A stretch of DNA of 64,000 nucleotides, from the NCBI RefSeq assembly GCF_022921115.1, contig NZ_CP095075.1, forward strand, positions 1,440,001-1,504,000, given 5' to 3'. Below, in pieces: positions 46,597-54,602 of the stretch; within the stretch, counting starts at the first letter, position 1, and each line of letters opens with the position of its first letter. The notes under the pieces were generated by a model that saw nothing but the letters and a program-made list of their open reading frames with translations, was not told the DNA's origin and searched no databases. The position numbers and the translations under genes were made by a program. Origin of the DNA: Halobacillus amylolyticus. Lineage in GTDB: Bacteria > Bacillota > Bacilli > Bacillales > Halobacillaceae.

Positions 46597-47079
46597 TCAT
46601 TTATAACCTTTCTTCACTAGTAGTAACTCATCACAGATCGGAATACCATTCTCTGCAATAAGTGGGATTTCAGGCTTCCACCTTCTTGCTTTCACCACCG
46701 CATTTTGATGAATCTCCATCAATCGGAACCCTTTTTTTTGATAAAATCTCATTGCATTTACATTATCATTTGTAGTTACTAAGCGAATCTGACGAATACC
46801 GTTTTTACGGACTTGTTGCTCCACCTTTTGTAATAGTAGTGTGCCAATCCCTCTATTTTCTAGCACACTATCCAAAGATATAATTTCACACTCATCTGCT
46901 TCGGTGATGTAGGTAATCAAGCCAAGAATATCACCCTTTTCTCCTAACATAGAAAAACCCTCCAACTGATCACACTGAAATATTCCACTTGATGTGACCA
47001 TCTGTGAACTCCCCCAGTGGCTGATAAAAAATTCGGTTACCACACTTCTATCTAATTTATGATTTGGAATGATGCCCAT
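46597..47079 (-). CDS. GNAT-family N-acetyltransferase
   Basis: 160-aa acetyltransferase. Acetyl-CoA motif A is seen in SLDSVLENRGIGTLLLQKVE (R/Q-x-x-G-x-G type), followed by NDNVNAMRFYQKKGFRLMEIH, the usual motif B. Similar to uncharacterised Bacillus GNAT proteins; substrate unknown. GGGAGAGGG precedes the ATG. Monocistronic; next to a MITE-like repeat on its upstream side. Confidence 0.87.
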   Translation of the reverse strand: MGIIPNHKLDRSVVTEFFISHWGSSQMVTSSGIFQCDQLEGFSMLGEKGDILGLITYITEADECEIISLDSVLENRGIGTLLLQKVEQQVRKNGIRQIRLVTTNDNVNAMRFYQKKGFRLMEIHQNAVVKARRWKPEIPLIAENGIPICDELLLVKKGYK

Positions 47080-47137
47080 TGTTCTACCCTCTCCCTGTCA
47101 TCAACGCTGCTTCCATTATATTAAAATTCAAATGTTA

Positions 47138-47322
47138 TTTCCTATAATAGTGAGTGTTCAAAAAGCTGCCAAATTAGAAGGTCGAGGCGGCGTAGTTTTG
47201 AACATCAAGGAAACCTTCTCCGAATCGACCTCGCACGAAGGTGCTCACGCTCAAAAGCAAGCCAACGAAGAGATTGCCTCTTATCATTTGGTGACTTTTT
47301 GAACTCCTCTAATAATAGGAAA
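47138..47322. mobile_element. MITE-like element with 4-bp target duplication
   Basis: 185-bp non-coding element. The ends are imperfect inverted repeats: TTTCCTATAATAG...GTTCAAAAAG on the left, CTTTTTGAAC...AATAATAGGAAA on the right. Directly outside both ends is GTTA (47134-47137 and 47323-47326), as expected for a 4-bp target duplication. The interior is GC-richer than the flanks and has no transposase. Mobilised in trans if real. Confidence 0.6.
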
Positions 47323-47327
47323 GTTAT

Positions 47328-47358
47328 ATAAAAAGAGCACCCTGAGGCAGGTGCTCCT
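47328..47358 (-). terminator. terminator-like hairpin
   Basis: GAGCACC-tgcctcag-GGTGCTC followed by TTTTTATA on the minus strand, just past the end of a degraded membrane-protein gene. Confidence 0.7.
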
Positions 47359-47385
47359 AAAAACTATGGGGAAATGATGGTTTTT

Positions 47386-47605
47386 CATTTAACCTCGTCA
47401 CATACATAGTCTACTGACAGCACGAAGTAAATGATGTAGGAGGTTAGAAATAGAATCAGCAGAACGATCAAGATCGGTACGAGGAATCCTGCTTCAGTGC
47501 TATCCCATCCATCGTTAGCGGGAAAAATGCAGCAAAGTAACTAATGCTAGCCACAATCAGCGCCAAGAATAGCGTAAAGATCGTTTTACTTAAACCTTTT
47601 CACAC
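47386..47605 (-). pseudogene. degraded small membrane protein
   Basis: The minus strand reads KGLSKTIFTLFLALIVASIS then YFAAFFPLTMDG in one frame. It continues after a single-base slip near 47490 as WDSTEAGFLVPILIVLLILF then LTSYIIYFVLSVDYVCDEVK and a stop. Two hydrophobic segments of a small membrane protein are preserved but no single frame spans them and no start is seen. Family not recognised. Together with the MITE and the broken peroxiredoxin this makes ~47.1-48.5 kb a decayed patch. Confidence 0.55.
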
Positions 47606-47861
47606 TGTTTTAAATTCTGCCACTGTTTCTAACCAACTGATTGCAGTGTATGTAACAAGAGAAAACATTCTTGTACTACTGTCTAGTAATGGTAGAAAAC
47701 AGGTACTTTCAACAATAGATTACTATAAACAGTGAAACTCAAAAATTCTACCCATAGCTCACAGCACATTTATACAAAAAGCTGGGTTTAGTGAAAGATT
47801 TAATAGGATATATACGATATAAGATACATTTTGCAATTTTCATAATAGGAGTGTTTAAAAA

Positions 47862-48503
47862 ATGGAGCAAGATCAGACCCAAACGATATGCCTGCCTCGT
47901 ATCGGCGAAAAAGCACCAGACTTTACTGCTAATTCTACACATGGTCAACTATCCCTCGATTCCTATAAAGGAAAGGTTCGTTTTATTTTCCCATCCGGCT
48001 GACTTCACGCCAGTCTGCACAACAGAATTTGTTGGCTTCCAGGGAATCTATGATCAACTAAAGGAATTAAATACGGAACTCGTCGGTTTAAGCATTGATA
48101 GTATCTCGTCACATATTGCTTGGATCCGCAACATTGAAGAAAACTTTAATACAAAGATTATGTTTCCTGTTATTGCAGATCTGAATAAAAATGTTGCAAC
48201 GAAATTTGGCATGATTATGCCTGAGAGTAACGGTACTGAAACCTCCCGGGCTGTATTTGTAATCGATGACAAAGCCACTGTTCGCTCTGTTATTTACTAC
48301 CCCTTACCACAGGGCGCAACATGGCCGAAATTGTTCGTCTAGTCGAAGCTTTAAAGACTACAGATGAACATGGGGACCGGACAAAAGGTGATCAAGTTAT
48401 TGCCCCTCCTCCAAAAACACAAGAAGATGCCGAGAAGCGGGTAAACGATTCGAATTATGATTGTGTCGATTGGTGCTTCTGTAAAAAGAGTCTTGATTCA
48501 TAA
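47862..48503 (+). pseudogene. Prx6-type (1-Cys) peroxiredoxin with several lesions
   Basis: The start (47862, MEQDQTQTICLPRIGEKAPDF) and SLDSYKGK are in frame. About two bases are missing near 47975, where GKWFVLFSHPADFTP would be expected. The peroxidatic motif PADFTPVCTTEF and most of the domain follow in another frame. A second slip at four C (48300-48303) moves the C-terminal part (NMAEIVRLVEALKTTDEHG ... VIAPPP) to the first frame. A few residues also appear missing after DEHG. Not a single error, so probably a true pseudogene. Confidence 0.8.
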
Positions 48504-48548
48504 GTGAAACTTGCGGTATCTGTTATGATGCCGCAAATTTTCTTTTGA

Positions 48549-48599
48549 AACAAAAAGTGCCTCCCACAGTGTGTGAGCTGTGAGGAGGCACTTTTTGTA
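48549..48599. terminator. terminator after the peroxiredoxin remnant
   Basis: AAAAAGTGCCTCC-cacag...ctgtg-GGAGGCACTTTTTG, extended by a second inner pairing (CACAG/CTGTG). The remaining ~180 bp up to the next gene shows no other element. Confidence 0.85.
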
Positions 48600-48777
48600 A
48601 CTTACAGCAATCAGGGCTTCTCTCCATTACTCAAATTGGTGCGTTGCTTAATCGAATTTGGATAAGATCCCTGGTTAGTAGACACTTATTACCGGTAATA
48701 AAAGTAAAAGTGGGAGAGTACTCCGTATATTTTCTAGTCATGAACAAAGAATATGAACACAGAAATGGAGGGTATTT

Positions 48778-49251
48778 ATGGGATTTGCAGTGTTTTTCTT
48801 TGTGGCATGGCTGATAACAGCTTTATTTTTCGTTACACAGAAAAAATTATCAATTACAGAAAACACCTTTGTCTTCATGTTCATACTTGTGATCAGTATT
48901 AATTGGACATGGATTATTTATGAAGGATTAAAATACATTAAAATAACAGAGCAGCCAATGAATTATACAGCTTTCTTATTTTTTAGAAGTTTAATTATTC
49001 CGATGCTATTAGTGATGCAATTAAACATGATTCATAAGACAAAAACTTTTGCCAGGTCTGTTTTAATAGCCATGGTGTCCATAGGCATATTGCTTTTACT
49101 AACCGGGCTTTCCCTCTACTTCGATCTTACGAAATATGTGAAATGGAACATTGGCTACGATATCTTATACTTTTCCGCACTTCATTTGATAGCATACTAT
49201 TCCCACCAAATTTTCAGAAAGATTACCTATCGTGAGGTGAGTTACTCATGA
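48778..49251 (+). CDS. unknown integral membrane protein, first of a pair
   Basis: 157 aa, almost entirely hydrophobic with about five helices (VFFFVAWLITALFFVTQ, FMFILVISINWTWIIYEG, and others). No family recognised; it recalls the poorly characterised CBO0543-type membrane proteins found in pairs. Ribosome site GGAGGG before ATG. Its last codons overlap the start of the next gene (ATGA), so the two are translationally coupled and probably work together. Confidence 0.75.
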   Translation: MGFAVFFFVAWLITALFFVTQKKLSITENTFVFMFILVISINWTWIIYEGLKYIKITEQPMNYTAFLFFRSLIIPMLLVMQLNMIHKTKTFARSVLIAMVSIGILLLLTGLSLYFDLTKYVKWNIGYDILYFSALHLIAYYSHQIFRKITYREVSYS

Positions 49252-49754
49252 TTTTATGGGAGGTTTTTGATAAAAACGAACTATTTATATTGATCATGAA
49301 TATAATTGCTTATTCCGTCTTCTTTCTACTCCCTAAAAAATTCACTCGTGAGATAACAGCATTCCTTTTATCATGGGGGTTCACGATTGGAATCTTATTT
49401 GACTTTACAATTGGTGGTGGATTAATTGATTATTATAAGCTAAATGATTCAAACCAATATGGAGTAAACGATCTATTTTATTATTTCACCTTTGCTCCCT
49501 TTGGCTACTTTTTTATTTATTTTTATGAATCATTTAAAATTAACCCACGCACACTTATATTGTATGTACTGGTGTGGTCACTCTTTGGTGTAGGGCTTCA
49601 GTGGATTTTCACCTTGGTCGATATTGTTACCTTTAAGAACGGATATAAACTTGTTTATTCTTTCCCGGTGTTCATTATCACCCAAACCATGACCGTCTAT
49701 TACTATCAGTTGGTAAAAAAAAGCCGTAATACCCTAGAGTTTACTGAAAAGTAG
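49248..49754 (+). CDS. unknown integral membrane protein, second of a pair
   Basis: 168 aa with about five predicted helices (LFILIMNIIAYSVFFLLP, FLLSWGFTIGILFDF, YYFTFAPFGYFFIYFYE, LILYVLVWSLFGVGLQW, FPVFIITQTMTVYYYQL). A conserved-looking DF..GGGLIDYY loop follows helix 2, as in CBO0543 family proteins; that match is tentative. Start overlaps the stop of the first gene. Shared topology suggests an ancient duplication. Confidence 0.75.
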   Translation: MILWEVFDKNELFILIMNIIAYSVFFLLPKKFTREITAFLLSWGFTIGILFDFTIGGGLIDYYKLNDSNQYGVNDLFYYFTFAPFGYFFIYFYESFKINPRTLILYVLVWSLFGVGLQWIFTLVDIVTFKNGYKLVYSFPVFIITQTMTVYYYQLVKKSRNTLEFTEK

Positions 49755-49778
49755 TGTGGCTTTTGGAAGGTACGGAGT

Positions 49779-50288
49779 TCATCTATGCATAGATTCCGCC
49801 GCGTCTACCAGATCATTCAGCGAGTACTTCCCTTCGGCTTCTGCTGATATAATCATACCTAGTGTAATGGTTGAACCATCATCACCTTCCCATTCAAGCT
49901 GCTTAACTTGCTTTTCATCATTTTTAATTTTTGTTTCTATCCCATGAATATCTATCGTTTTATACGTTTCCTCACTATGGTCCTGGTTTCCATTGTGCCA
50001 ATGAACAACATGGAGATTTGCCTCATTATTAGCAAACAGGAACTCTGTTCTAAATACATCACCTGACTTATCATCTGATGCGTCTGTCGAATCATAACTA
50101 AAATTTACATAAATAGGTTCGAACGGAAGTTGGTTAGGTATGGTTAAATTTTGCTGAACGTCTTTTGGAAGCTTTTCCACCTTCTCCTTAATAGCATTTG
50201 GGTGGTTTTCCTTGAGCTCTTGAAGACTCATTTCATAAGAACAGGCAGAGAGGAGTAGAACCACAAGCAGAATCAGGAGCTTTTTCAT
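49779..50288 (-). CDS. lipoprotein of unknown function
   Basis: 169-aa precursor with a type II signal: MKKLLILLVVLLLSACSYEM, lipobox LSAC, Cys at residue 16. The mature part is acidic and ends in WEGDDGSTITLGMIISAEAEG followed by KYSLNDLVDAAESMH. It may belong to the DUF4367-like anti-sigma-ectodomain group, but I am not sure. Predicted to be anchored on the outer face of the membrane. GGATG precedes ATG. Confidence 0.8.
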   Translation of the reverse strand: MKKLLILLVVLLLSACSYEMSLQELKENHPNAIKEKVEKLPKDVQQNLTIPNQLPFEPIYVNFSYDSTDASDDKSGDVFRTEFLFANNEANLHVVHWHNGNQDHSEETYKTIDIHGIETKIKNDEKQVKQLEWEGDDGSTITLGMIISAEAEGKYSLNDLVDAAESMHR

Positions 50289-50463
50289 AGATACATCCTT
50301 CCAATCATAGGAATTTCAGTTGTATATTTATATGTACAAACATATTAATCATGCGATTTCCAAGAGTTTATTGGTATCTAAAAATCAAGTGGCTATGTTT
50401 TCTCTATCGTCTGTGATATAATCTTTCATATGCAAAAAGTTAATGACAAATCTGTTAATAATA

Positions 50464-50501
50464 CAGGAGAGGTTCTAGCTACACCCTCTATAAAAAACTA
50501 A
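50464..50501 (+). ncRNA. preQ1-I riboswitch
   Basis: AGAGGTTCTAGCTACACCCT followed by CTATAAAAAACTAA: the complete minimal preQ1-I aptamer with P1 stem AGAGG/CCTCT, conserved loop CTAGCTACA and A-rich tail. It senses the queuosine precursor preQ1 and lies before queCDE, as in B. subtilis. Confidence 0.95.
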
Positions 50502-50506
50502 GGATG

Positions 50507-50541
50507 GAACTATACCTTGCCTTAGGTATGGTTTTTTAATG
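50507..50541 (+). terminator. terminator of the preQ1 riboswitch
   Basis: CTATACCT-tgcctt-AGGTATGG followed by TTTTTT, right after the aptamer A-rich tail. Confidence 0.85.
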
Positions 50542-50575
50542 TTTTTTGGGTTAGTTGGATTCTCTCTTTCATTGA

Positions 50576-50616
50576 TGTCTAGCTCCAAGCGCCTCTACTC
50601 GTGCGCTTTAAGCTTT
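50576..50616. repeat. fragment of a Bacillaceae intergenic repeat
   Basis: The segment GTCTAGCTCCAAGCGCCTC...GTGCGCTT resembles the start of the short TCTAGCTCCAGCGCC repeats seen in many Bacillaceae. It includes AAGCGC/GCGCTT arms. It lies in the queC leader. Recognition is from memory and tentative. Confidence 0.35.
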
Positions 50617-50638
50617 TCCTTGAAAGGAGAATTTTTTT

Positions 50639-51304
50639 ATGAATAAAAATAAAGCCGTTGTTGTGTTTAGCGGGGGACAGGATAGTACGACTTGTCTGTT
50701 CTGGGCTCTTGAAAAGTATGATGAAGTCGAGGCTGTAACATTTGATTATAATCAACGGCACAATGAAGAAATCGAAGTGGCAAGAGAGATTGCTGCTGAT
50801 CTTAATGTGAATCATCATGTGTTGGATATGTCTTTGTTAAGCCAGTTAGCACCAAATGCCTTAACAAGAGATGACATTGACGTAAAAGATGGCGAGGACG
50901 GAGAATTGCCTTCCACTTTCGTACCTGGTCGTAATTTATTGTTCTTATCCTTTGCTTCTATTCTCGCAAAACAGGTCGGGGCAAAGCACGTGATTACAGG
51001 CGTTTGTGAAACAGACTTTAGCGGCTATCCAGATTGCCGTGATGTCTTTATAAAATCACTAAACGTAACATTGAACTTATCAATGGATGATCAATTCGTC
51101 GTTCACACACCGCTCATGTGGCTTGATAAAGCGCAAACGTGGGAGCTTGCTGATGATTTGGACGCCTTCACCTATGTTCGTGAAAAAACGTTGACGTGTT
51201 ACAACGGTGTTCGTGGGGATGGATGCGGAGAGTGCCCAGCTTGCAAACTCAGACAAAACGGCCTTGAAACCTACCTCGATCAGCGGAAAGAGGTGAATCG
51301 CTAA
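50639..51304 (+). CDS. queC: 7-cyano-7-deazaguanine synthase QueC
   Basis: 221-aa ATP-dependent enzyme turning 7-carboxy-7-deazaguanine and ammonia into preQ0. PP-loop [11 protein letters not shown] at residue ~9, and the C-terminal zinc site [13 protein letters not shown] (CX2CX2C plus an upstream Cys). Full length. AAAGGAG precedes ATG. First gene of queCDE, 138 nt downstream of the preQ1 aptamer. Confidence 0.97.
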   Translation: MNKNKAVVVFSGGQDSTTCLFWALEKYDEVEAVTFDYNQRHNEEIEVAREIAADLNVNHHVLDMSLLSQLAPNALTRDDIDVKDGEDGELPSTFVPGRNLLFLSFASILAKQVGAKHVITGVCETDFSGYPDCRDVFIKSLNVTLNLSMDDQFVVHTPLMWLDKAQTWELADDLDAFTYVREKTLTCYNGVRGDGCGECPACKLRQNGLETYLDQRKEVNR

Positions 51305-51777
51305 TGCATCAATATGGTTTTACCATTGTCGAGAACTTGCAAAAAATTGATGAAGATATTAAACGTCATGAATTGAAATATCATAACAGGCGTGTACTCG
51401 TCAGCAAAGAGTTTACCTTTGACGCCGCCCATCACTTACATTGCTATGAAGGAAAGTGCAAAAATCTCCACGGACACACGTATAAAGTCATTTTCGGCAT
51501 TAGCGGCTTTGTTGATGAGATTGGCCTCGTCATCGATTTCGGTGATATTAAGAAGATTTGGAAAGAGCAAATCGAAATTCATCTTGATCATCGCTACCTA
51601 AACGATACGCTGCCTCAAATGAATACAACGGCAGAGAATATGGTCGTCTGGGTTTATGAAAAAATGGAAGAAGCCGTACAACAAGAACGAGACGATCTGC
51701 GGGTTGAATTTGTTCAGCTTTATGAAACACCCACAAGCTATGCTGAAGTAAGACGGGAGTGGATGGGTCATGAATAA
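51304..51777 (+). CDS. queD: 6-carboxy-5,6,7,8-tetrahydropterin synthase QueD
   Basis: 157-aa PTPS-fold enzyme making carboxytetrahydropterin from dihydroneopterin triphosphate. Zinc ligands: FDAAHHL, and HGH in KNLHGHTYKV; the catalytic Cys is in the GKCKNLHGH segment; Glu in QLYETPTSYAEV. It is longer than many QueD (~120 aa) because of an N-terminal extension of about 30 residues before VSKEFTFDAAH. Starts on the last base of queC. Confidence 0.95.
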   Translation: MHQYGFTIVENLQKIDEDIKRHELKYHNRRVLVSKEFTFDAAHHLHCYEGKCKNLHGHTYKVIFGISGFVDEIGLVIDFGDIKKIWKEQIEIHLDHRYLNDTLPQMNTTAENMVVWVYEKMEEAVQQERDDLRVEFVQLYETPTSYAEVRREWMGHE

Positions 51778-52498
51778 GTTTCCCATATTAGAAATTTTCG
51801 GTCCTACGATTCAAGGGGAAGGAATGGTTGTAGGAAGAAAAACGATGTTTGTTCGAACAGCAGGATGCGACTATAGCTGCTCTTGGTGTGATTCCGCCTT
51901 TACGTGGGATGGCAGTGCCAAGGAAGAAGTCCATCGTTTAACGGCTGAAGAGATTGTGCAGCAGCTTCGAGAAACAGGCGGTGACCATTTTGACCATGTG
52001 ACTATTTCGGGCGGCAATCCTGCCCTGCTCAAAAACCTTCATGAGTTGATCAACTCCCTTCACGAATTGGACATTGAAGTTGCACTTGAAACACAGGGCA
52101 GCCGCTGGCAAGACTGGTTTCTTACCATTGATGACTTAACGATTTCACCTAAACCCCCAAGCTCGAAGATGAATACAAATTGGCATGTGTTAGATGAGAT
52201 CATTCAGCAGCTGGAAACCAATGATCGACTGTCACACACAAGCCTGAAGGTAGTTATTTTTAGTGAAGAAGATCTCGCTTATGCGGAACAGGTTCATCAA
52301 AGATATCCTTCCATCTCTTTCTTCCTCCAAGTGGGGAATGATGATTTAGAGGAATCTCAAGCCTCTCGCCTGGCTACAGATCTTTTAACAAAATATGAAT
52401 GGCTCATTGATCAAGTTGTCGCATCAACAACACTCAATCATGTCCGTGTCTTACCACAAGTACATGCATTACTTTGGGGAAATAAACGCGGTGTGTAA
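51770..52498 (+). CDS. queE: 7-carboxy-7-deazaguanine synthase QueE
   Basis: 242-aa radical-SAM enzyme that contracts carboxytetrahydropterin to CDG. Cluster motif CDYSCSWCDSAF (CX3CX2C) near residue 32, preceded by EIFGPTIQGEG typical of QueE. SGGNPAL is the SAM-binding GGE-like segment. Overlaps queD by eight bases. queF is not in this window, so reduction of preQ0 to preQ1 is encoded elsewhere. Confidence 0.95.
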   Translation: MNKFPILEIFGPTIQGEGMVVGRKTMFVRTAGCDYSCSWCDSAFTWDGSAKEEVHRLTAEEIVQQLRETGGDHFDHVTISGGNPALLKNLHELINSLHELDIEVALETQGSRWQDWFLTIDDLTISPKPPSSKMNTNWHVLDEIIQQLETNDRLSHTSLKVVIFSEEDLAYAEQVHQRYPSISFFLQVGNDDLEESQASRLATDLLTKYEWLIDQVVASTTLNHVRVLPQVHALLWGNKRGV

Positions 52499-52503
52499 AT
52501 GAA

Positions 52504-52546
52504 AAAAGGAGTTCACAGATTACCTTCTCGTGAACTCCTTTTATAT
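52504..52546. terminator. terminator after queE
   Basis: AAAAGGAGTTCAC-agattaccttctc-GTGAACTCCTTTT, an 11-12 bp stem with T run; it also serves the convergent small membrane protein gene. Confidence 0.85.
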
Positions 52547-52711
52547 TTATCCTTTTCGACTATCATAATGACCTTTTACAACAACGGCAGCATGAACGGC
52601 GCCTGGCACGTAAAAGATCAATGTTAAGATCAAATTCAGTAAGGCTTTCATTGGTTTTCCAGTCAATAGCACAGCTAACGGCGGTAGTAGTATCGCTAAA
52701 ATATATAACAT
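52547..52711 (-). CDS. Pmp3/YqaE (UPF0057) small membrane protein
   Basis: 54-aa proteolipid with two membrane helices: MLYILAILLPPLAVLLTGKP and LLNLILTLIFYVPGAVHAAV, ending HYDSRKG. This matches the UPF0057/Pmp3 family, linked to membrane potential and salt stress in yeast and plants. Bacterial function is unclear. ATG at 52711 follows AAGGAGTTGGAACAAGG. Too short for many ORF callers. Confidence 0.88.
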   Translation of the reverse strand: MLYILAILLPPLAVLLTGKPMKALLNLILTLIFYVPGAVHAAVVVKGHYDSRKG

Positions 52712-52772
52712 CCTTGTTCCAACTCCTTCTTTACAACTTGCTTATCTTACTTATACCCATCAATTGACTTAC

Positions 52773-53474
52773 CTAACCTACCGATTTTCTTTGACGTCTT
52801 CTCTGTCTCCATATCGTTAGTTCTAACGCCCCAATACAAATGAATAACCAGGAAAGACCTAGCAAAAGACCAGCTATTATGTCTGTAAAGAAATGGACAC
52901 CTAAATAAACACGACTAAGAGCGACGAGTAAAATGACGGTTGCCAATAGAATATTAATCGGCCATTTCCATCTTTTATCTAAAGGGCTGATGACAGTAAG
53001 GTAGATCAAGAATCCATAAAAAGTTGCGGCCCCTGTCGTATGACCACTTGGAAAACTAAAGCCTGTTCCATCATATTGCACCAACGTATCAGGACGCTGT
53101 CTTTCAAACATCAGCTTTAATCCTTTAGTCAACAGACTAATTCCGATCATATTTACACCAAAATAGACGGTTACCCATGCACTGAACGAGGAGAAAAACA
53201 GTAAATAGATCGCTAACACTATAGAAGCTACTGTAATAATCGGTACTGCCCCTGCTTCCGTGATCCAACCTACCACAATAGAAAGCTGCCCTGTACTGAT
53301 CGTATTCACTAGATCTGTGGCAATTTGATCAGCAGCGAATTTCTCCTTTTCCATTACATCTTCAGCTATTTCTATAAAAATAAAAAAAGCACTACCAACC
53401 GATATAAACCCTGCTATAATCAAAATGATAGCTATACGAGGAAGATCAGAAAGCCTCGTCCCGGAAAATAACAT
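52773..53474 (-). CDS. PAP2-family phosphatase
   Basis: 233-aa membrane protein of the type-2 phosphatidic acid phosphatase family. Six or so helices with the three active-site blocks in order: KLMFERQRPD (KxxxxxxRP), PSGHTTGA (PSGH) and SRVYLGVHFFTD (SRxxxxxHxxxD). Acts on lipid phosphates such as phosphatidylglycerophosphate or undecaprenyl-PP on the outer face; the precise substrate is unknown. GAGGTG precedes ATG. Confidence 0.92.
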   Translation of the reverse strand: MLFSGTRLSDLPRIAIILIIAGFISVGSAFFIFIEIAEDVMEKEKFAADQIATDLVNTISTGQLSIVVGWITEAGAVPIITVASIVLAIYLLFFSSFSAWVTVYFGVNMIGISLLTKGLKLMFERQRPDTLVQYDGTGFSFPSGHTTGAATFYGFLIYLTVISPLDKRWKWPINILLATVILLVALSRVYLGVHFFTDIIAGLLLGLSWLFICIGALELTIWRQRRRQRKSVG

Positions 53475-53587
53475 AAAAAAACACCTCGCACGAAAATACC
53501 TGACTGCTATTCTTATATCCTTACTATTCCCCTGCCATCTTTAAATAAAACACAGTTTAAAATCTATAATTTTTCACTTAATAAAAT

Positions 53588-53616
53588 TTGTCATATCTGT
53601 TATACATTGATACTAT
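53588..53616 (+). promoter_or_regulatory. dppA promoter
   Basis: -35 TTGTCA (53588-53593), 17-nt spacer, -10 TACTAT (53611-53616), ~40 bp before the gene. Confidence 0.6.
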
Positions 53617-53656
53617 TATTTGAAAATTAATGAAATTAAAAGGAGATGCTATTCCT

Positions 53657-54481
53657 ATGAAATTGTACATATCTGTGGACATGGAAGGAGTAACTGGTCT
53701 GCCCGATGCCACCTTTGTAGAGTCAACCAAACATAATTACGAACGTGGTCGTAAACTAATGACAGATGAAACGAATGATGTGATCCAGTCTGCTTTTGAC
53801 GAAAAGGTTTCAGAAATAATCGTTAACGACAGCCACTCCAAAATGAATAATTTGCTGGTAGAATACCTTCACCCAGAAGCCCAGCTCATCACTGGGGATG
53901 TCAAACCTTTTTCAATGGTGCAAGGGTTGGATCACTTGTATGATGGTGCAATCTTTGTAGGCTACCATGCCCGAGCAGGCCAAAGAGGTGTCATGTCACA
54001 CTCCATGACTTCTGCTGTCCGAAACTTTTTCATCGATGAAGTCGTTGTCGGTGAACTTGGACTGAATGCCTACTTTGCAGGGTACTTTGGAGTTCCCATA
54101 CTTATGGTTGCGGGTGATGATATGGCGACACAGGAAGCGGAAAAGCTGATTCCTAACATTGTCACAGCCCCTGTAAAAGAAACCATTTCACGCTCCGCAG
54201 TTAAAACGTTATCACCGAAAAAAGCCGGTGAGCTACTTAAGCGTAAAACGGCGGAAGCGATCGATAAACGCAGTCAAATTCAACCACTGGTTCCTCCTTC
54301 CCACCCGACGCTTCGGATTGAATTTGCTAATTATGGTCAGGCCGAGTGGGCAAGCCTCATGCCAGGCACAAAAATGGAATCAAACTCAACTATTGTTTCA
54401 TTTAAAGCAAAAGACATTCGTGAAGCCTATCAAGCGATGTTGGTGATGACAGAACTTGCTACACGTACAACATTTAGTTAA
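53657..54481 (+). CDS. dppA: D-aminopeptidase DppA (M55)
   Basis: 274-aa zinc peptidase that cleaves D-Ala-containing peptides. Metal ligands sit in ISVDMEGVTG (Asp/Glu), NDSHSKMNN (His), GYHAR (His) and MSHSM; GDD follows. Length equals B. subtilis DppA. The ATG at 53657 is chosen over 53630 because GGAG lies between them. In B. subtilis dppA heads the dppABCDE-ykfA operon; here only an LD-carboxypeptidase follows and the dipeptide transporter is absent. Confidence 0.95.
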   Translation: MKLYISVDMEGVTGLPDATFVESTKHNYERGRKLMTDETNDVIQSAFDEKVSEIIVNDSHSKMNNLLVEYLHPEAQLITGDVKPFSMVQGLDHLYDGAIFVGYHARAGQRGVMSHSMTSAVRNFFIDEVVVGELGLNAYFAGYFGVPILMVAGDDMATQEAEKLIPNIVTAPVKETISRSAVKTLSPKKAGELLKRKTAEAIDKRSQIQPLVPPSHPTLRIEFANYGQAEWASLMPGTKMESNSTIVSFKAKDIREAYQAMLVMTELATRTTFS

Positions 54482-54602
54482 TGAATATGACAGTACTTCT
54501 CTAAAGATTCACACGCATATAATAGCTGTGTAGCCTGTGTAAAACAGAAAGAGGGCCCGTTTACGCGCATGGGGTCTCTTTTTACTATCGGAGGGAAAAC
54601 CT

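Noticed and set aside
51392..51601. ORFs overlapping queD on both strands
   Set aside because: Shadows of queD, which has full family motifs in its own frame.
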